Of a stretch of DNA of 64,000 bases, positions 31,518 through 42,832 are shown piece after piece. The stretch's first letter is position 1; each line of letters opens with the position of its first letter. Origin of the DNA: Auricularia sp. M13. Lineage: Eukaryota; Basidiomycota; Agaricomycetes; Auriculariales; Auriculariaceae. The notes beneath the pieces were generated by a model. That model ran no database searches. It was not told the DNA's origin and saw nothing but the letters and a program-made list of their open reading frames with translations. The translations under genes and the position numbers were made by a program. Where the stretch lies: positions 2,914,001-2,978,000 of the forward strand of contig CM073199.1 in the NCBI GenBank assembly GCA_037042915.1, in the 5' to 3' direction.

Positions 31518-32689
31518 TCAGTAGCACTGGTAATAATCTATTCGAGAACAATGGCTCAGCATGACATCGACAACTTACAACGCTCAGCACTCACAATCGT
31601 TGATCTTGTTGCACTTGAAAGGCGAGACGCATTGCGTCGGCCCTGTGTAGTTGATGCCACCGCACTGGCCCCACTGAAGGAACAACTCAGCCACGATGCT
31701 CTAGCGGTGGATCTTCACGTACCTGGCCAACGGTGCCGCCGGTTCCGGGGTTTGTGCTGGTGGGGGTGCTCGGAGTCGTGGTCGTCCCTGGCAAGGACGT
31801 GCTGGTGACGGTGGTGGGCGGCGCGGCGTCGTTGCGCTTGCAGCCGCTCTTCGCAATGAGCTCGCTCGGGCATGCCGTCTTCTTGAAGTTGACCGTGGGG
31901 TTGTCCGCGTTCCGGAACCAGTCGAACCGCCAGAAGCAGCCGGCCTGCACCGCGGCGGGCAGGTTGTTGCAGTCCGAGCGACTCGACACGCCGCCGTACT
32001 GCTGGCCGCTGCCCACATAAATGTGTAAGTCGTCGGTGCTGGGCGCTGGATGGGAATGATGGGCATGCAAGGCTTACCCGTTCCAGCTGCCGAATTGCGC
32101 GGGGCAGCCTTGAGTGAAGATGCCAACGCCCCCGCCCGGGATGAGGAGGTCGAAGTGGTTCGAGCCAAGATCGCCGCCCGTATTGGTGGCTTGCACGATC
32201 AGTTTCTTGCCCTGCGCTGCCGTGCTCGTGAACCTAGACCAAGGCTCCAAAGTAAGTGATCATATCTCAACAACCATGAGCCGCGTTGAAGAACACGCAC
32301 GTCAACTCGTAGCACTCGCAGCACCATTGCGCCTCAGAAGACCCAGCAATGCTGACGGCCGCAAAACCGTAGGACAGCTGGTCGTTGATTGCCCAGGGCT
32401 GGTTGTCCGTGCAGGTGAACGCCGAGCCGCCATCACAGCCCGACTTGACGTCCGGGTCGGTGAGCTTCGACCCGCCTCTGTCGCACGACAGGACGGGCTG
32501 GCTGACAGCTGCCTTCCCGGACCATCCGCACGATTGCTTGCAACAGTCCCTGCACAAGGAACACAGTCAGATTCACGTGCAGGGAAACAGGGAAACGCAC
32601 CAGTAACGCGTGGTCACTCCAGCGCCAGACTGCGCTTGTGCGACGCCAGCGAGGAACAGCGCGAGGGCGGTGGCTTGGGCTGATTTCAT
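31518..32689 (-). CDS. GH45 endoglucanase with C-terminal CBM1
   Basis: The ATG at 32689 begins a signal peptide ([19 protein letters not shown]). After an intron comes the GH45 signature [16 protein letters not shown], whose Asp is the catalytic nucleophile/base region. [38 protein letters not shown], and [18 protein letters not shown], with the second catalytic Asp, follow. The rest of the six-stranded barrel ([18 protein letters not shown]) is present. A Thr/Pro linker leads to a CBM1: [19 protein letters not shown], then across the last intron NDYYQCY and the stop at 31518-31520. It would hydrolyse internal beta-1,4-glucan bonds in cellulose outside the cell. The GH30 enzyme gene is 1.4 kb away on the same strand, which fits coordinated lignocellulose attack. 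Confidence 0.9.
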
Positions 32690-34617
32690 GGTGGGATGTA
32701 GGATGCCTGTCGCAACGGCGCCGCCGTCGACTTATAGTAGAGCGCGAGGCGGATTCTCGGGCTCTCTTCGTGATGCAGCGCCGTTGAGTTGAGACTGTTG
32801 GCAAGCACTTTCGCTTGATTATCGGTGCACGCCCAGAGCGCGTTGTCAGGGGACAGACACGCTGGCTCCCGGGAATATGCCCCGAGCTCCAGCGAGGATT
32901 AGGGTTCTCCACGGCCATAAACATGTCTGCGTGGAATGGAGAGAGTGAATCGAGCAGACTCGAGGAAGGGATCATTGCGGGGGATATGCCGAGGAATATC
33001 CGACCACGGCCGCGAAACCCAGACTGACTGAACCTTTGCTCGACGCGCCGACGCGACCGCCCGCGGCGGCGCGGCCGCTGTCCGTATACCCACTGGCACT
33101 CTTGACGTTGACATGGTCACATGACGCGGCTCTCGCTCATTTACGCGCCAAGCGCCAGTGTAATAGCCAGGCGCCCGTGCAGCCCGCGTCACCGACTCAC
33201 CGCGGCACCAGGCCACGCACAGACTACTCAGAATGTGTCCCAGGCTTGCGCTCCTTTGTATAAACAGGTCATCTACGATATGAAGGCTATGATCACGCGC
33301 GTTTTGGCTCTGACTGGTATGCTACTGTGCTCCTGGCTGGTCATGGTGCTTGAGACGCTGCTCGAGGACCGCGCTGACAGGCATGTTTCCCTGCTGTCTA
33401 TATGTGGTGCTGTGGATATCTGCGCCGATGTGACCACTTTGCTTCTCAACCCTGGCGATAATATCCCGGCTGGCTCATGACTCTGCGCTCTGGCAGCTCC
33501 AGAATGTTGTCGAGATGGGCCGACCTCGACGGGATTCTGGAGCTTGCACTGGCTAGTACCAGACGATTTCCTTCTATCCTGAGGAACAGAGAGCTCTGAT
33601 GTTGCTCCAGCGTCATTCTTCTCGAGATCATTAGGATCGTCGCGTTTCTGCCACGCAGTGCAGCGCCTGCAACTGGCTGTGCTGAGGACGCTTTGCCTTC
33701 GTCTCACAGAGAATACAGCTTACTCTGCTTAATGTAGACTACGAGCTGCTAGGGTCCGCGTTCTTGGAATTCTAAATCTGCAATGGATGGCGGATGGAAT
33801 GCGCGACGTGCGTCGTGCTTACGATTTGCACTTGCGAATTTTATCATGATTCTGTGACGATGCGGCCATTGGCTAATGTGTCAGTTCGAGTCATCCGAAG
33901 ATATTCTACGTTGAAAATGCCACTCGCGCTGCTGTGGTTGTTTGACTATGACGAATATGCTATGCGCTCGCCAAGGCCACCTATAGCGCTGGACGACTGG
34001 ATCTACCGGCTTCCTATATGAAATCAACTTCATGCTCAACATGGACTACCCGATTCTAGCCTTGATTGTACCTGGAGATGCCTCGCCCTCGCGCTGCTAT
34101 GATCTATCGGAACTCGGAAGTGCTGTTGCCCCGTCCTCCAAAGCCTGACGTTCTGCTGCCATTCTCAATATCACCACCAGATCCTCTGGCAACAACGGAC
34201 CTGAGGAAACTTCTATATGTCTGCGTATACCATCTGGGAGATCGCGAACCACTATCGCGTGCCGTCGGTGGCACACCTTGCATTTTCTTGGACATACCTG
34301 AAGACCTCGTCCATGAGCGGCCGCCGAAGATTCATGTGCCATAAAAACTTGTGCCATGTAGTTTACTGACTGGTACGTTGCCGTTCAGTCGTTTTTGTGA
34401 TATGCTTTCACTACCGCAGGGAATAGATGTGCTACACTTAAATTTTTTTCGTTAAGCTTAATTTCACATATGGGACTGACTGAAGAAAAAAGATTGCGCA
34501 CAGCCAGCGCCTTTCAGCATCGCATGGCGGCTTTCTTGACATTCTTCGAGGTTCGTCGGAGTTCATTACCGTGTTGTTTGGTAGTGTTTGGCCAGGGAAC
34601 CGCTCCTGCTGACGACC
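32690..34617. other. gene-poor stretch; possible decayed gene pieces
   Basis: The first 300 bp should hold the GH45 promoter. A plus-strand piece from the ATG at 33280 (MKAMITRVLALTGMLLCSWL) is hydrophobic and has a TATA-like motif close upstream. Another piece at 33794-34020 is weakly protein-like. Neither could be assembled into a gene. The last about 70 bp before 34618 resemble the DNA just before SMC4. Confidence 0.4.
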
Positions 34618-35305
34618 ATGCCGCCACGACGGACAACGCGCGCAGTTTCGACCGCCAGCACCGCGTCTACGGCGATGGCCAGGTCCACGAGAAAGCGCAA
34701 GGCCGCCGATGCTGATGAATCGGGCAACGACACCGACGCTTCAGTGATCTCGGCGTCGCGCCCCCGCCGCGCAACACGCGCCGCTTCCGTGTCTGCCGCC
34801 AGCGAGGACGAGAGCCAGAATGAGGAGGGCGACATGGTGACACCCAAGAAGCCTGCGCGTAAAGGCCGCGCGAAGAAGGCCGTGCCGGTCGACGACGACG
34901 ACGACGATGACCAGGCCGCGTTCACGCCCAAGCCCAAGCCGGCGAAAGCAGGACCCAAATCCACACGCGGAAAGAAGAAGGCCGCCGTGCCTGCTCCTGC
35001 CGAGCCTGACTCGGATGACCTGTTCACGCCCAAAGCCAACCGCAAGATGGCGGCGGAGTCGACGCCTAAGCCGCCGCCGACGCCGCAGGTCGAGCTCGAC
35101 AGCGAGGACGAGAGCTTCATGGCGTCCGGCGGTCCTGTCCGCAAGCGTCAGCCCAAGAAGGACAAGGAGAGCACGGCCTCCGTCGTCGAAGAGTCCGAGG
35201 AAGAGGACATCGACATGTCAGAGGCTGCCGAGCGATGCTGGGAAGAGCGCGCGAAGCTCGAATGTGGAGCCAATCTCGAGGAAGGGAGGCGATTTGCAGC
35301 GAATA
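34618..35305 (+). pseudogene. truncated, internally deleted copy of the SMC4 5' end
   Basis: From the ATG at 34618 the sequence nearly repeats the first 205 or so codons of SMC4 (42833 onward): [18 protein letters not shown], the acidic Asp run, [18 protein letters not shown] and [12 protein letters not shown]. It then jumps to DNA matching about 44153-44240 of SMC4 (ERCWEERAKLE-, LEEGRRF-), skipping about 700 bp with the P-loop exon. The match to SMC4 ends near 35305 and the frame continues into unrelated DNA to about 35637. Differences are few and include Asp-codon number changes, so the copy is young. It cannot make an ATPase head. Confidence 0.85.
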
Positions 35306-36568
35306 GACGTGTTTGCGCCGTGCACCAGGAGCGGAGTGGCTGGACCGATAAGTACGTTTTTCGAGGAAAGTTGCAAGTAGAATTCGTTGCTCCGTCAGAT
35401 GAACAAACTTCATGGTCTCTTTTCCTGTTGCTCACTCTGAGGCGCCCGGGCGCCCGTCTTGTGGGCACCCGGGCGCGCTCTTTGCGGAGGACTATGTACA
35501 TGGCCGGGAACACGGTGCTGTCCGATTCTCTGGCGCAAATCCATCCTCCGGTGCAAATCCCCCCGCCGTCGTGCAAGTGCAAGTCAGTGCCTGTTTATCA
35601 GAGCGTATTGCGGCTCACCTGCACGCTGTCTGTCTAAGCGCCGGCGAGCGAAAAATGCGCAGGGGAGCGCGAGCAAGTCTGAAATCCAAAATTAGAATCT
35701 ATGCCCGCAGCGCAGAAATGGCTGGCTTTCACCGAGGCGGGCGAGCTGGACGCTCTCAGAGGCAAAATAAGCGCCGGAAATGCGCTGGGAAACGAAAAGT
35801 CACGCTCCTCGCCGGCGCTTGGGCCGGCGGGACGGATGCGGTCAAGACGGTGTATTGCGCACAAACTAGCTATTTCTCAGCGAGCGCGGCAGGGCGCGGG
35901 ATGGCCTTTGGAACGTGGATGTGTGGACATGATTCGCATCTGAAAACGATGCGGGGTAGGCGGTGGGAGTGACGGTGCGGCGCGCGCGCGATGTGGACGG
36001 TATCGCGACAACCGCGGGCACGGCTCGCGAACGGAGAGTGGGACGGGGGCGGGAACTGGGCGCCTATGTAGGCGTAGGTTGCGCAAACTCGTGTGTGAGA
36101 GGGCGACGCGCGGAACGACGAGATGCGCGCTGGCGGCCCGATCTTGGTCGCGGCCGATACAAAAATCGACGCTGCGCGACCAGCTCTCCGCCAGCGCTGC
36201 CCCCGCGCATCTCGTGTGAGTCACGTACATCGGACGAGCTCGGGCGACGCCCCATTTCGACGCTCCCGCGAGATTTTCAAAACGAGCGTTTCGCGCGGTT
36301 TCATGGCAGTCGGATTTTCTGCGCGTCGAGCAGGTGAGATCCGCTGCGGAAAAGCGTAAGTAAGTGATAGATGTATGTCATATGACGTACTAACCCACAC
36401 CGGGGACGAGGATGGCGCGCGGAATCGTGAGGCGGCGGTCGCAAGGGCCGCCGTCGAGATGAAAATCGAAGCCGCGCCGCGACGCTGGCCTCGGCTCGAT
36501 GTTCGTGCGTCGCGGAATGGTGGTAGGCATGAAATGAGTCGGGGCGACGCACCATTTCGACCTCCCGC
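35306..36568. other. CpG-rich DNA without recognised gene family
   Basis: Very rich in CG dinucleotides and poor in stops, so long frames occur by chance on both strands. On the minus strand an exon-like unit at about 36200-36345, after a TTTTCCGCAG acceptor, is open (RISPARRAENPTAMKPRETL). It resembles the last exon of the candidate gene at 36569-38070, so that gene may have further exons or duplicated exons here. Confidence 0.4.
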
Positions 36569-36655
36569 TCACGTTTCTGAAACGACGCGTTCGGGCGATG
36601 TCATGACGCTCGAATTGAATCGGCGTATCCGGAGCCATTTCTGCACTGCAAAATC
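36200..36655 (-). repeat. two diverged exon-like units in tandem
   Basis: Minus-strand units at about 36655-36530 and about 36345-36210 share in order a polypyrimidine-CAG acceptor, GCAGAAA, a CG-rich centre, GCGGGAG-GTCGAAATGG and GCGTCGCCC. They are about 300 bp apart and clearly related but diverged. Together with the exon pair at 42050-42507 they suggest repeated exon duplication in this CpG-rich block. Confidence 0.5.
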
Positions 36656-38070
36656 GTGAGCAAGCATCAAACACATTCATAGCAAGCGCACATACCATGC
36701 GCAACGAGACGAGGTCGCAGCGCTCGAGCTCGGCGGTCCGCGGCTCGTCGGTGCTGCGGCTCGCGGCGTACAAAAACGGCGGTTGCGAGCCGTCCTCGCA
36801 GCGACTCGGCCCTAATCTGCGATGGGCAACGTACTACCATCGGAGCGACGCTGCCCTCACCCCCAGATGGCCGTGGGACGCGAATGGCTGCAAAACCGCG
36901 GTCAGCTTCAACGCGTTACTAATAATAGCAGACACGTACCAGCAGCAGCAAGCGCATAATGGAGCGCGGGCACTGGTAGAGGGCATGTACCGCGTCCTTC
37001 TTGCGCCGCCAGAAGTCGCGAGGTGCAGCGGCGGGCGAGAAATCGGCTGGTTGCTGCCGCGGCAGTGGACAACCGCGACACCGTTCCCGGGCGGGCGGTG
37101 GCGATGCGGAAGCCCGCCGCCGCTCCTTGAGCATTGAGGGCATGCCACGCGCCTCATGGAGCGCTGAGGCATGCTCGCGGGACGAAGAATGCTGCAAAAA
37201 AAAAAAAAAAAGATGAGACCGAGACGACATTGCGCAGGCACTTGCTTACCAGCCGCGCCGCGGGAAGCTCGGAGAGCATGCTCGGCACGTGAGCGCTGGC
37301 CCCTCCAGCCCCACGTATCCCATGCAGAGCCCGTGTGCTGGTGTGTATCCCGAGAGACGGGCGGGAGAGCTCGCGCGGCCGTACAGCGCGACCGTGGACG
37401 AGAAACTGCGCGACGAGAACCGTCAGCGATTGCAACGCGGAAAACTCGACTGTAGCAGCATACCGTAAGCGCAGCGCCGCCTCCACAATTGGAGAACGTT
37501 GCGTGTCGATGGTGGGGTCGGGGAAGCAGCAGACTCCAAGCCTGCCCAAAGCGCCATCAGCCCGCGCCCACCAGGCACCAGGCTGAGCACGTACCCCGTG
37601 AGAAGCCAGCCATAAGCACGGTGTCGACGGCGCGCAAGGGATATCGCGTGTGGGTGCCAACGACTGCGAGTGCGTCGGCGGATGGTGGGCGAGTGGAAAG
37701 AGCTGCGGCAAACATGAGCAAAGAACGCGCGCATCAAAGCCACCGGTGATCAGCTTACCTCCGCGGGTTCGAGCACAATGCCAGCCTCGTGCACTGCAGC
37801 CACCTGCCGGTGCAGTGTACGTGAGAGCGTTGACGCGAGGGAGCAAGCGCCGAGCGTTGGCGCAGCAAGACACGGTGAGCGCAGCAACACGACCAGGGGA
37901 GTCGACGCGTCGGTTTTGAGCTGAACCGCGCACGGCCTGGGTTTTGAGTCTGGAAGGAATGAAGAGCGAAACCGGCGCGTGACAAAACGGAAATTTTTGC
38001 CGTGCGGGGTCACGGTCGTGACTTCTCTCCGCGAGCCGAGTGCGGTGCTCCCGTGCTCGATCATCTCCAT
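36569..38070 (-). CDS. candidate eight-exon gene, no known family (376 aa)
   Basis: Splice sites picked by consensus give exons 38070-37759, 37702-37595, 37541-37464, 37405-37250, 37191-36940, 36887-36861, 36816-36696 and 36645-36569. The first six are each a whole number of codons and the whole reads without a stop. Introns are 44-58 bp. Several have clear CTGAC/CTGAT branch points, and the fourth has a run of about 15 T before CAG. The protein starts MEMIEHGSTALGSRREV and is basic, Arg/Ala/Ser-rich. Its most protein-like segment is PRDFWRRKKDAVHALYQC, and it ends PERVVSET. No domain is recognised. Because stops are rare in this GC-rich DNA, the model needs transcript proof. The start is the first ATG in frame and upstream exons are possible. 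Confidence 0.4.
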
Positions 38071-40337
38071 GGAGTGCTTCCCACGCTCGTGAATCCATTG
38101 AACCAATACACATGCCTTGTAAAGCGATATTCCGGCGCCGCAGCGCCGAAACGATATGGAAGGCACGCATTTGGCCTACCATCATCGTCATCTATCCAAC
38201 GTCGCCGCCCTCTGAGTTCACTGGAGCACAGTCGGCGGGAGGGCTTTGATCTGTCACCTCTACGTCGTACAATGCTCAGAGGAGTGTAAGTGCTCATTAT
38301 TTTCACGTCAATCGAGAATGCAGACACTGGCGCCGGCGGCGACTCTGCGCCGCGACGTGGACTACTGAAGTCGGCCAATCACGGGATGCAGTCACCGGCG
38401 CAGCGGTGAGAAAGCGCATCAGTGGCTGTGCTTGTGTTTGGAATGACACAGCGACCGCTTGAACTCGCTGGAAGTTCGAAGTTCTGAGCGGGAAGAGCAG
38501 TTTCAAGCTCCGTTCAGCATGCATACCTCGTCGGAAGACGAGCAGACGCAGTCTCACGCTCATGTTCTGCATTAATCATACGGATACCTACAGCGTAGAG
38601 CTGCACGCAATGCGATCTCCTCAAAAAAATTGCAGTAACTTCGCCAGCGACGCAAACCACGTTGTGGGAAAGACAGCCGAAAACGCACTGGGCGCGAACG
38701 CCGCAGTATAGTCACAGCCTTGCCACATGGAGCGGTCCAGAGCAGCTCCATTGATAGAGCTGTGTGTCATTTGGCGGCGAAGAGACGCGAGCGGAAACCG
38801 CTCAGCAGACGAAATACGCGGTTTCCGTTCGAACCGCTGACGGCTCCCGGGTTCCCACGTTACAGCCATCATTACTGACTCACTGATTGCTGATCGTGAT
38901 GCGCCTAGAGCGCGAGAAGCGCGCTGCGCCGTCGGGAAACGCGACCGCCGCTGGGATGGGGTTTTTGTGCATACAGAGACGATACCCCTCGCTCCCCTGC
39001 TAATTCATCCTCTGTTGTGGTCACGTGACCTTACATTAGGCGTCTATATGCACGAGAGAGCGTGCGCGATGCGGGACAAGTCCAGAATGCCAAACTCAGT
39101 CTGGAAATTTGAACAGCAGTCTAGGTTTCACGGGCGCCTATTTCGCTCAAGGACCTTGAAATATATTAAGCGCCCAAGATTTGAGGTGGGGAATGGTCGG
39201 GCTGGCGCGAACAACGGGTGGGATTGCGGGCACGGGACCAGGAAGACGTGTTCCAAACTCCGCTCAGCATGGACAACGCCCGCACTCGGTCGGCCTCCGC
39301 GGCCTCGGGGCAGCGTTCCCGGCCCTCATCTGCGCAGCAGTCATAATAAATGCCCTTATTAGACTGATTTGCGTAAATTTGACGTGGGACGAGGCCTGGA
39401 AGCACGCCGGAGGTCGAGCAACCGATTGAGCCATTCAGCGAAAACGGAGGGATTCGCGTTGACTCCTCGTTTCACGGCCATCAGCATTGTATTAGAAGCA
39501 TGATGGCGCGTAGATCCCGCCGAGATCGAGCGGTTACAGCGCGTCGGTTGGCGATACGCGCAGAATGCTCATCCGGGGGGTATGGGACCGCTGGCCCCCA
39601 CCCTCGCCAGTACGGGCGCTTATTTGGGCTCAGCCAGACGGATACATGCGCTGACTAAGCAATTTCGTCGTCTGGGGGCCTGCGGGCAACGAAATTTCCA
39701 TTCTCACGTGCGGGAGCGGGCGGGAAGGCACCGTGCAAACTCCGCTCGTGACAGCGACAACAGCCCAGAACTCGCCGCCAACGGCCGGCGCTTGCGTCTC
39801 TACAACGTCACATGCTGCGCATGGATGACGGCATCTATATTCTGCTTAGAAACGAAAGAAATAGCCCGGAAATGAGGTGTGGAACGAGATCTGCGTACGC
39901 GGCGCGTTTCGCGCGCTGTTCAGTTCTCCTTCGTTTCCCGGGCTTCTGAGCACGCGGCCATCAATCTCCGGTAGATCACGCGTCAGAACCGCCGATGATA
40001 CGCGCAGGAAACGCACTTGGGCGGTGCCCGAGCTCTAGCACCCTTTCTGCGTTCAGCGGGCATAGGGGTACCCCCTGCGCTCGCTCTCTGCAGAACGGGC
40101 GCTTAATTGCAATCTGGATGGTGGGTTAACTTGCTCGTGCAGAAAACTGTCAGGGGACGCGTCGGGCGATGCGGAATGGACGTTGCGAGTGGTTGCCGGG
40201 GGTGGCTAAATGCGTTGCACAGGCACACCGGGGCCTCGGCACCCGATGCGTCGTACTTCCTACAGAGTCCATCGTACGATCCGCCGCGTGTAAGCCTGCG
40301 CTGTTACCGCCCGGAATAGATACGGGCGCGGCGAGGG
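38071..40337. other. CpG-rich stretch with scattered short repeats
   Basis: No gene family was recognised. The phrase GGGCGCTTA or GGGCGCCTA recurs with variation near 36058, 39132, 39607 and 40092. A longer diverged direct repeat links about 39540-39630 and about 39985-40120 (GCGCAG-A, then ACGGGCGCTTA). GT..AG pairs of intron size occur on both strands but no consistent frame was built. Confidence 0.4.
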
Positions 40338-40343
40338 TATAAA
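40338..40343 (+). promoter_or_regulatory. TATA box of the candidate gene at 40535
   Basis: TATAAA in the context GAGGGTATAAAGTCGG is followed by a C/T-rich leader (about 40370-40440), as in many fungal promoters. It is 190 bp before the chosen ATG, so a long leader is implied. Confidence 0.5.
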
Positions 40344-40534
40344 GTCGGTGCGGAAACGGCGCAGGCTTCATTATCACCACCCGACCTTCCTTCCCCTCTC
40401 CGTTCCTTCCTCGCGTCCTCGCACCCTCGTCCTCATCGATCGACGCATTGCAGGTGACGTGCTCGCTCCTGCCGTCGTCGACGACGTTCCGTGCTGCTCA
40501 CGCTCCGTCGCTGCCAGACCGAGTCGCTGCATGC

Positions 40535-41515
40535 ATGCAGCTCGAGCGTCGTCGCCGTTCCCTGCGTCCGACCTCATCGTCGATCGTACAGGTAAGTGGC
40601 ATCCATTCCTTAACGCTGTATACCACCTATGGCTGATTCTGCCGTCGATTGGACGCAGGGTACGCCTGTTAGCATGCAAGTCGTCCGATCGCGCGTGCAC
40701 AGCGCCAGCCACAACCAACGTCGTCGCCGCATGCTCGTCGCTACATTCAGTGAGTCCCCTATTTGAATTACCACGATGAGCCGCGCTGATACATCATCAT
40801 CTCCTGGAATTCAGATCAGGAGACGGGCATCGCAGTCGACGGCGCGTTCGCTCAATCCGCGCCGTCCGATTCAACGACCGTCAACACAAGCAAGTACGTT
40901 TCTTTTCGCATTTTCCGCTCAGCCTATCCTTGGCGCTGATATCCCGTTGCAGCAGGCTCATCCACACGACGCGGAACGGGTGGGCGTGCAAAATGTCCGA
41001 CGTGTTCATTGATAACTACTCTACGGTACGTACACATCCTCACCGTCATTTTTCTGCCTATCGAACACACGCAATCCATTCCCCGCATCCCTGCGCACGT
41101 CCAGCGGTCGTCATTCCGCGCCGCACGCGTTTTTGACGGTGACGAGTGTCCGGGTCGGCCAAAGGCTGTATCACCCGAACCGCGCCTCGACACGCGCGCT
41201 GCGTGCGAGGTGTCGATGCACGATGATCGTCCGAGCGAGCCGCGGCCGTCCGAGCGTCTGCGCGAAGTTCGTGAGCCCGAACGCGTCTGCGGACGATCCA
41301 AATTCATACCTCGAAATCCGCGCTTCGGGCGGTCGGGGGTGATGCAGAGGATATCCCTGAATGATACCATGAGCACGGAATCGCGGAATCACGAGCGCAC
41401 CGTCTGCGGTACAGCTCGATGCTCCGCGCGCACACCATCCGAGTCGGCGGCGTCCCCGCCGACTCGGGGCGTTATTCCTTCACGGGGGCCATCGCGGCAC
41501 ACGCGGCCTCCGTGA
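40535..41515 (+). CDS. candidate five-exon gene, no known family (236 aa)
   Basis: Exons 40535-40591, 40659-40749, 40815-40893, 40953-41025 and 41105-41515 are joined by four introns of 59-79 bp with GTAAGT, GTGAGT and GTACGT donors and CAG acceptors. Total length is 711 bp, an exact codon number, with phases 0, 1, 2 and 0 matching at each junction. The protein starts MQLERRRRSLRPTSSSIV. It includes MLVATFNQETGIAVDGAFAQ, LIHTTRNGWACKMSDVFIDN and a long polar, Arg/Glu/Pro-rich last exon. No membrane helix or known domain is seen. A TATA box lies at 40338. The last exon has alternative open frames, so its frame is the least certain part. Confidence 0.4.
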
Positions 41516-42049
41516 AAATGAGCTCGAATGCGGGGATTATTCAGCGCGCGCGGTGGAGGAGCCGGTGCTGGTCCGAATCGCGAGCCGAAGTTTTCGAGCT
41601 CGCAGGAATTTTCCGCGCGCGCTGACACTTTGTGAGCGGCATATTGGGCATGCGGGCATGGCTTGGCTTACGTTGATGAGCCGGGATTCCGCGCGGTTTT
41701 GACGATCGCGAGTTTTGGGACGGCGTGAACGGTCCAAGGTCGCCCAAGTCGAAGCGCGCCTTGCCCGCGCAGTTGAACGGCGCGCATTGAGTCGAGAGAA
41801 CCCTATGATCGTCCCACGCCCATTTATAGCGGCTCCGGGGCCCCTATCGCAAGCGCACGATACACGGGATAGTGACCTAACCACGACCAGTCGTCAGCAA
41901 ACGAGCAAAGCGAATTGAGTAAATCGGCGCATACCTATCGAAAGCGCGCATCGAGGAGGCCCTGAAGCGACGTTCATGAAGGGATTGGATTTTTTCTGCG
42001 GGCTCTACAGCAAATTCCGTCAGAAAGAACATTTAGATAAAGGTTATCG
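41516..42049. other. CpG-rich stretch, no gene seen
   Basis: Open but featureless frames on both strands. No repeats other than short CG-rich words. Confidence 0.4.
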
Positions 42050-42507
42050 GATTTGCATGGGAAAGGTACGTACTTGAAGCCCTGAGTCGCGCGCACACGC
42101 TGATATAGTTTTCAGAGCATATAATTAAAGGGCGCGATGGCGAGGAGAGAGTCGCGATCGGGTGTGAGCGGCCAGCGCGCAGAGGTTCTTTGCGGTCGCG
42201 AACTCGGGCGTGCTGCTTGAAACAAGGAGGTGTACTGGCCAAAGTCCAGCGCGGCGCCTGGGGCAAGAAAAGGTGAGCTTCACGTTGCAGTCGAGCAAAG
42301 CTGACGAGTCGCGACTTGCACCAAAATGTATTCAGATTCAAATAAACGAGATACGTACTTGAAGCCACGGATCGCGCGCACACAGTCGTGCCATTTGTAG
42401 CGCGCATTATTGAGCGGTTGGACGGCGAGTAGAGACTGGCGACCGGCGGTCTTTGAGCGCGCAAGCTGCCATCCGGGGTTGTAGGTGTAGAGCTCGAGGC
42501 CGCTCAT
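42050..42507 (-). CDS. possible gene start with duplicated exon, unknown
   Basis: The ATG at 42507 opens MSGLELYTYNPGWQLARSKT. This is followed by SLLAVQPLNNARYKWHDCVR and AIRGF to a GTACGT donor at 42358. A second unit at about 42050-42250 on the same strand reads DSLLAIAPFNY, a stop, then RVRATQGF before another GTACGT donor in the same phase. It is thus a decayed duplicate of the first exon. Nothing downstream completes the gene within the window. It is divergent to SMC4 across about 325 bp. Confidence 0.35.
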
Positions 42508-42832
42508 CTGGTCAGTCTGTATTCTTTTTTGCCTGCAAGTAAAAAGTTAGTGCTCGAGCACGCGCGCCGCTCGCATGCTCACCTGGTAATATCCTCTTTG
42601 AGTGGTCGAGCTGAGCGTGTTGGTCGATGGGCGCATCGAGCGCGGGATGGGCAAGACGGCTGGGTGGGACGACGAGCAGCGAGGCGCGGCCGCCAGCGTG
42701 GGCATGGGATCGAGAAGTGTGTGCTGTCGCCGGTGACGTCGTGGTCGAGTGCAACGACCGGTCCGGGGCGCCGGCGGAGTTCACGAGCGTGTTGACGCGC
42801 TGTTTGGCGTCCAACTTGTGCTGCTGACGACC
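42508..42832. promoter_or_regulatory. upstream region of SMC4
   Basis: Shared upstream DNA of SMC4 and the divergent exon at 42507. Its last about 70 bp (GGAGTTCA-GTGTTG, then CTGCTGACGACC before the ATG) are also found before the truncated SMC4 copy at 34618. No TATA box is obvious. Confidence 0.45.

Noticed and set aside
37196-37211. Run of about 16 A as a possible retrotransposon poly(A) tail
   Set aside because: On the minus strand it is a T tract just before a CAG acceptor of a 58-bp intron; no target duplication or LINE/SINE body is seen.
37154-38191. Single unspliced 345-codon minus-strand frame
   Set aside because: It runs through at least four clear consensus introns; the spliced model explains the splice sites better.
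41419-41625. Peptide with HTIRVGG and later IIQRARWRSRCW resembling a tyrosine-recombinase C-terminus
   Set aside because: Spacing between the two motifs is too long, the catalytic Arg-His-Arg-Tyr set cannot be shown, and no element ends are visible.
42749-42832. Upstream in-frame extension of SMC4
   Set aside because: The extension is not shared as protein with known SMC4 starts, and the truncated copy at 34618 supports the same ATG as 42833.
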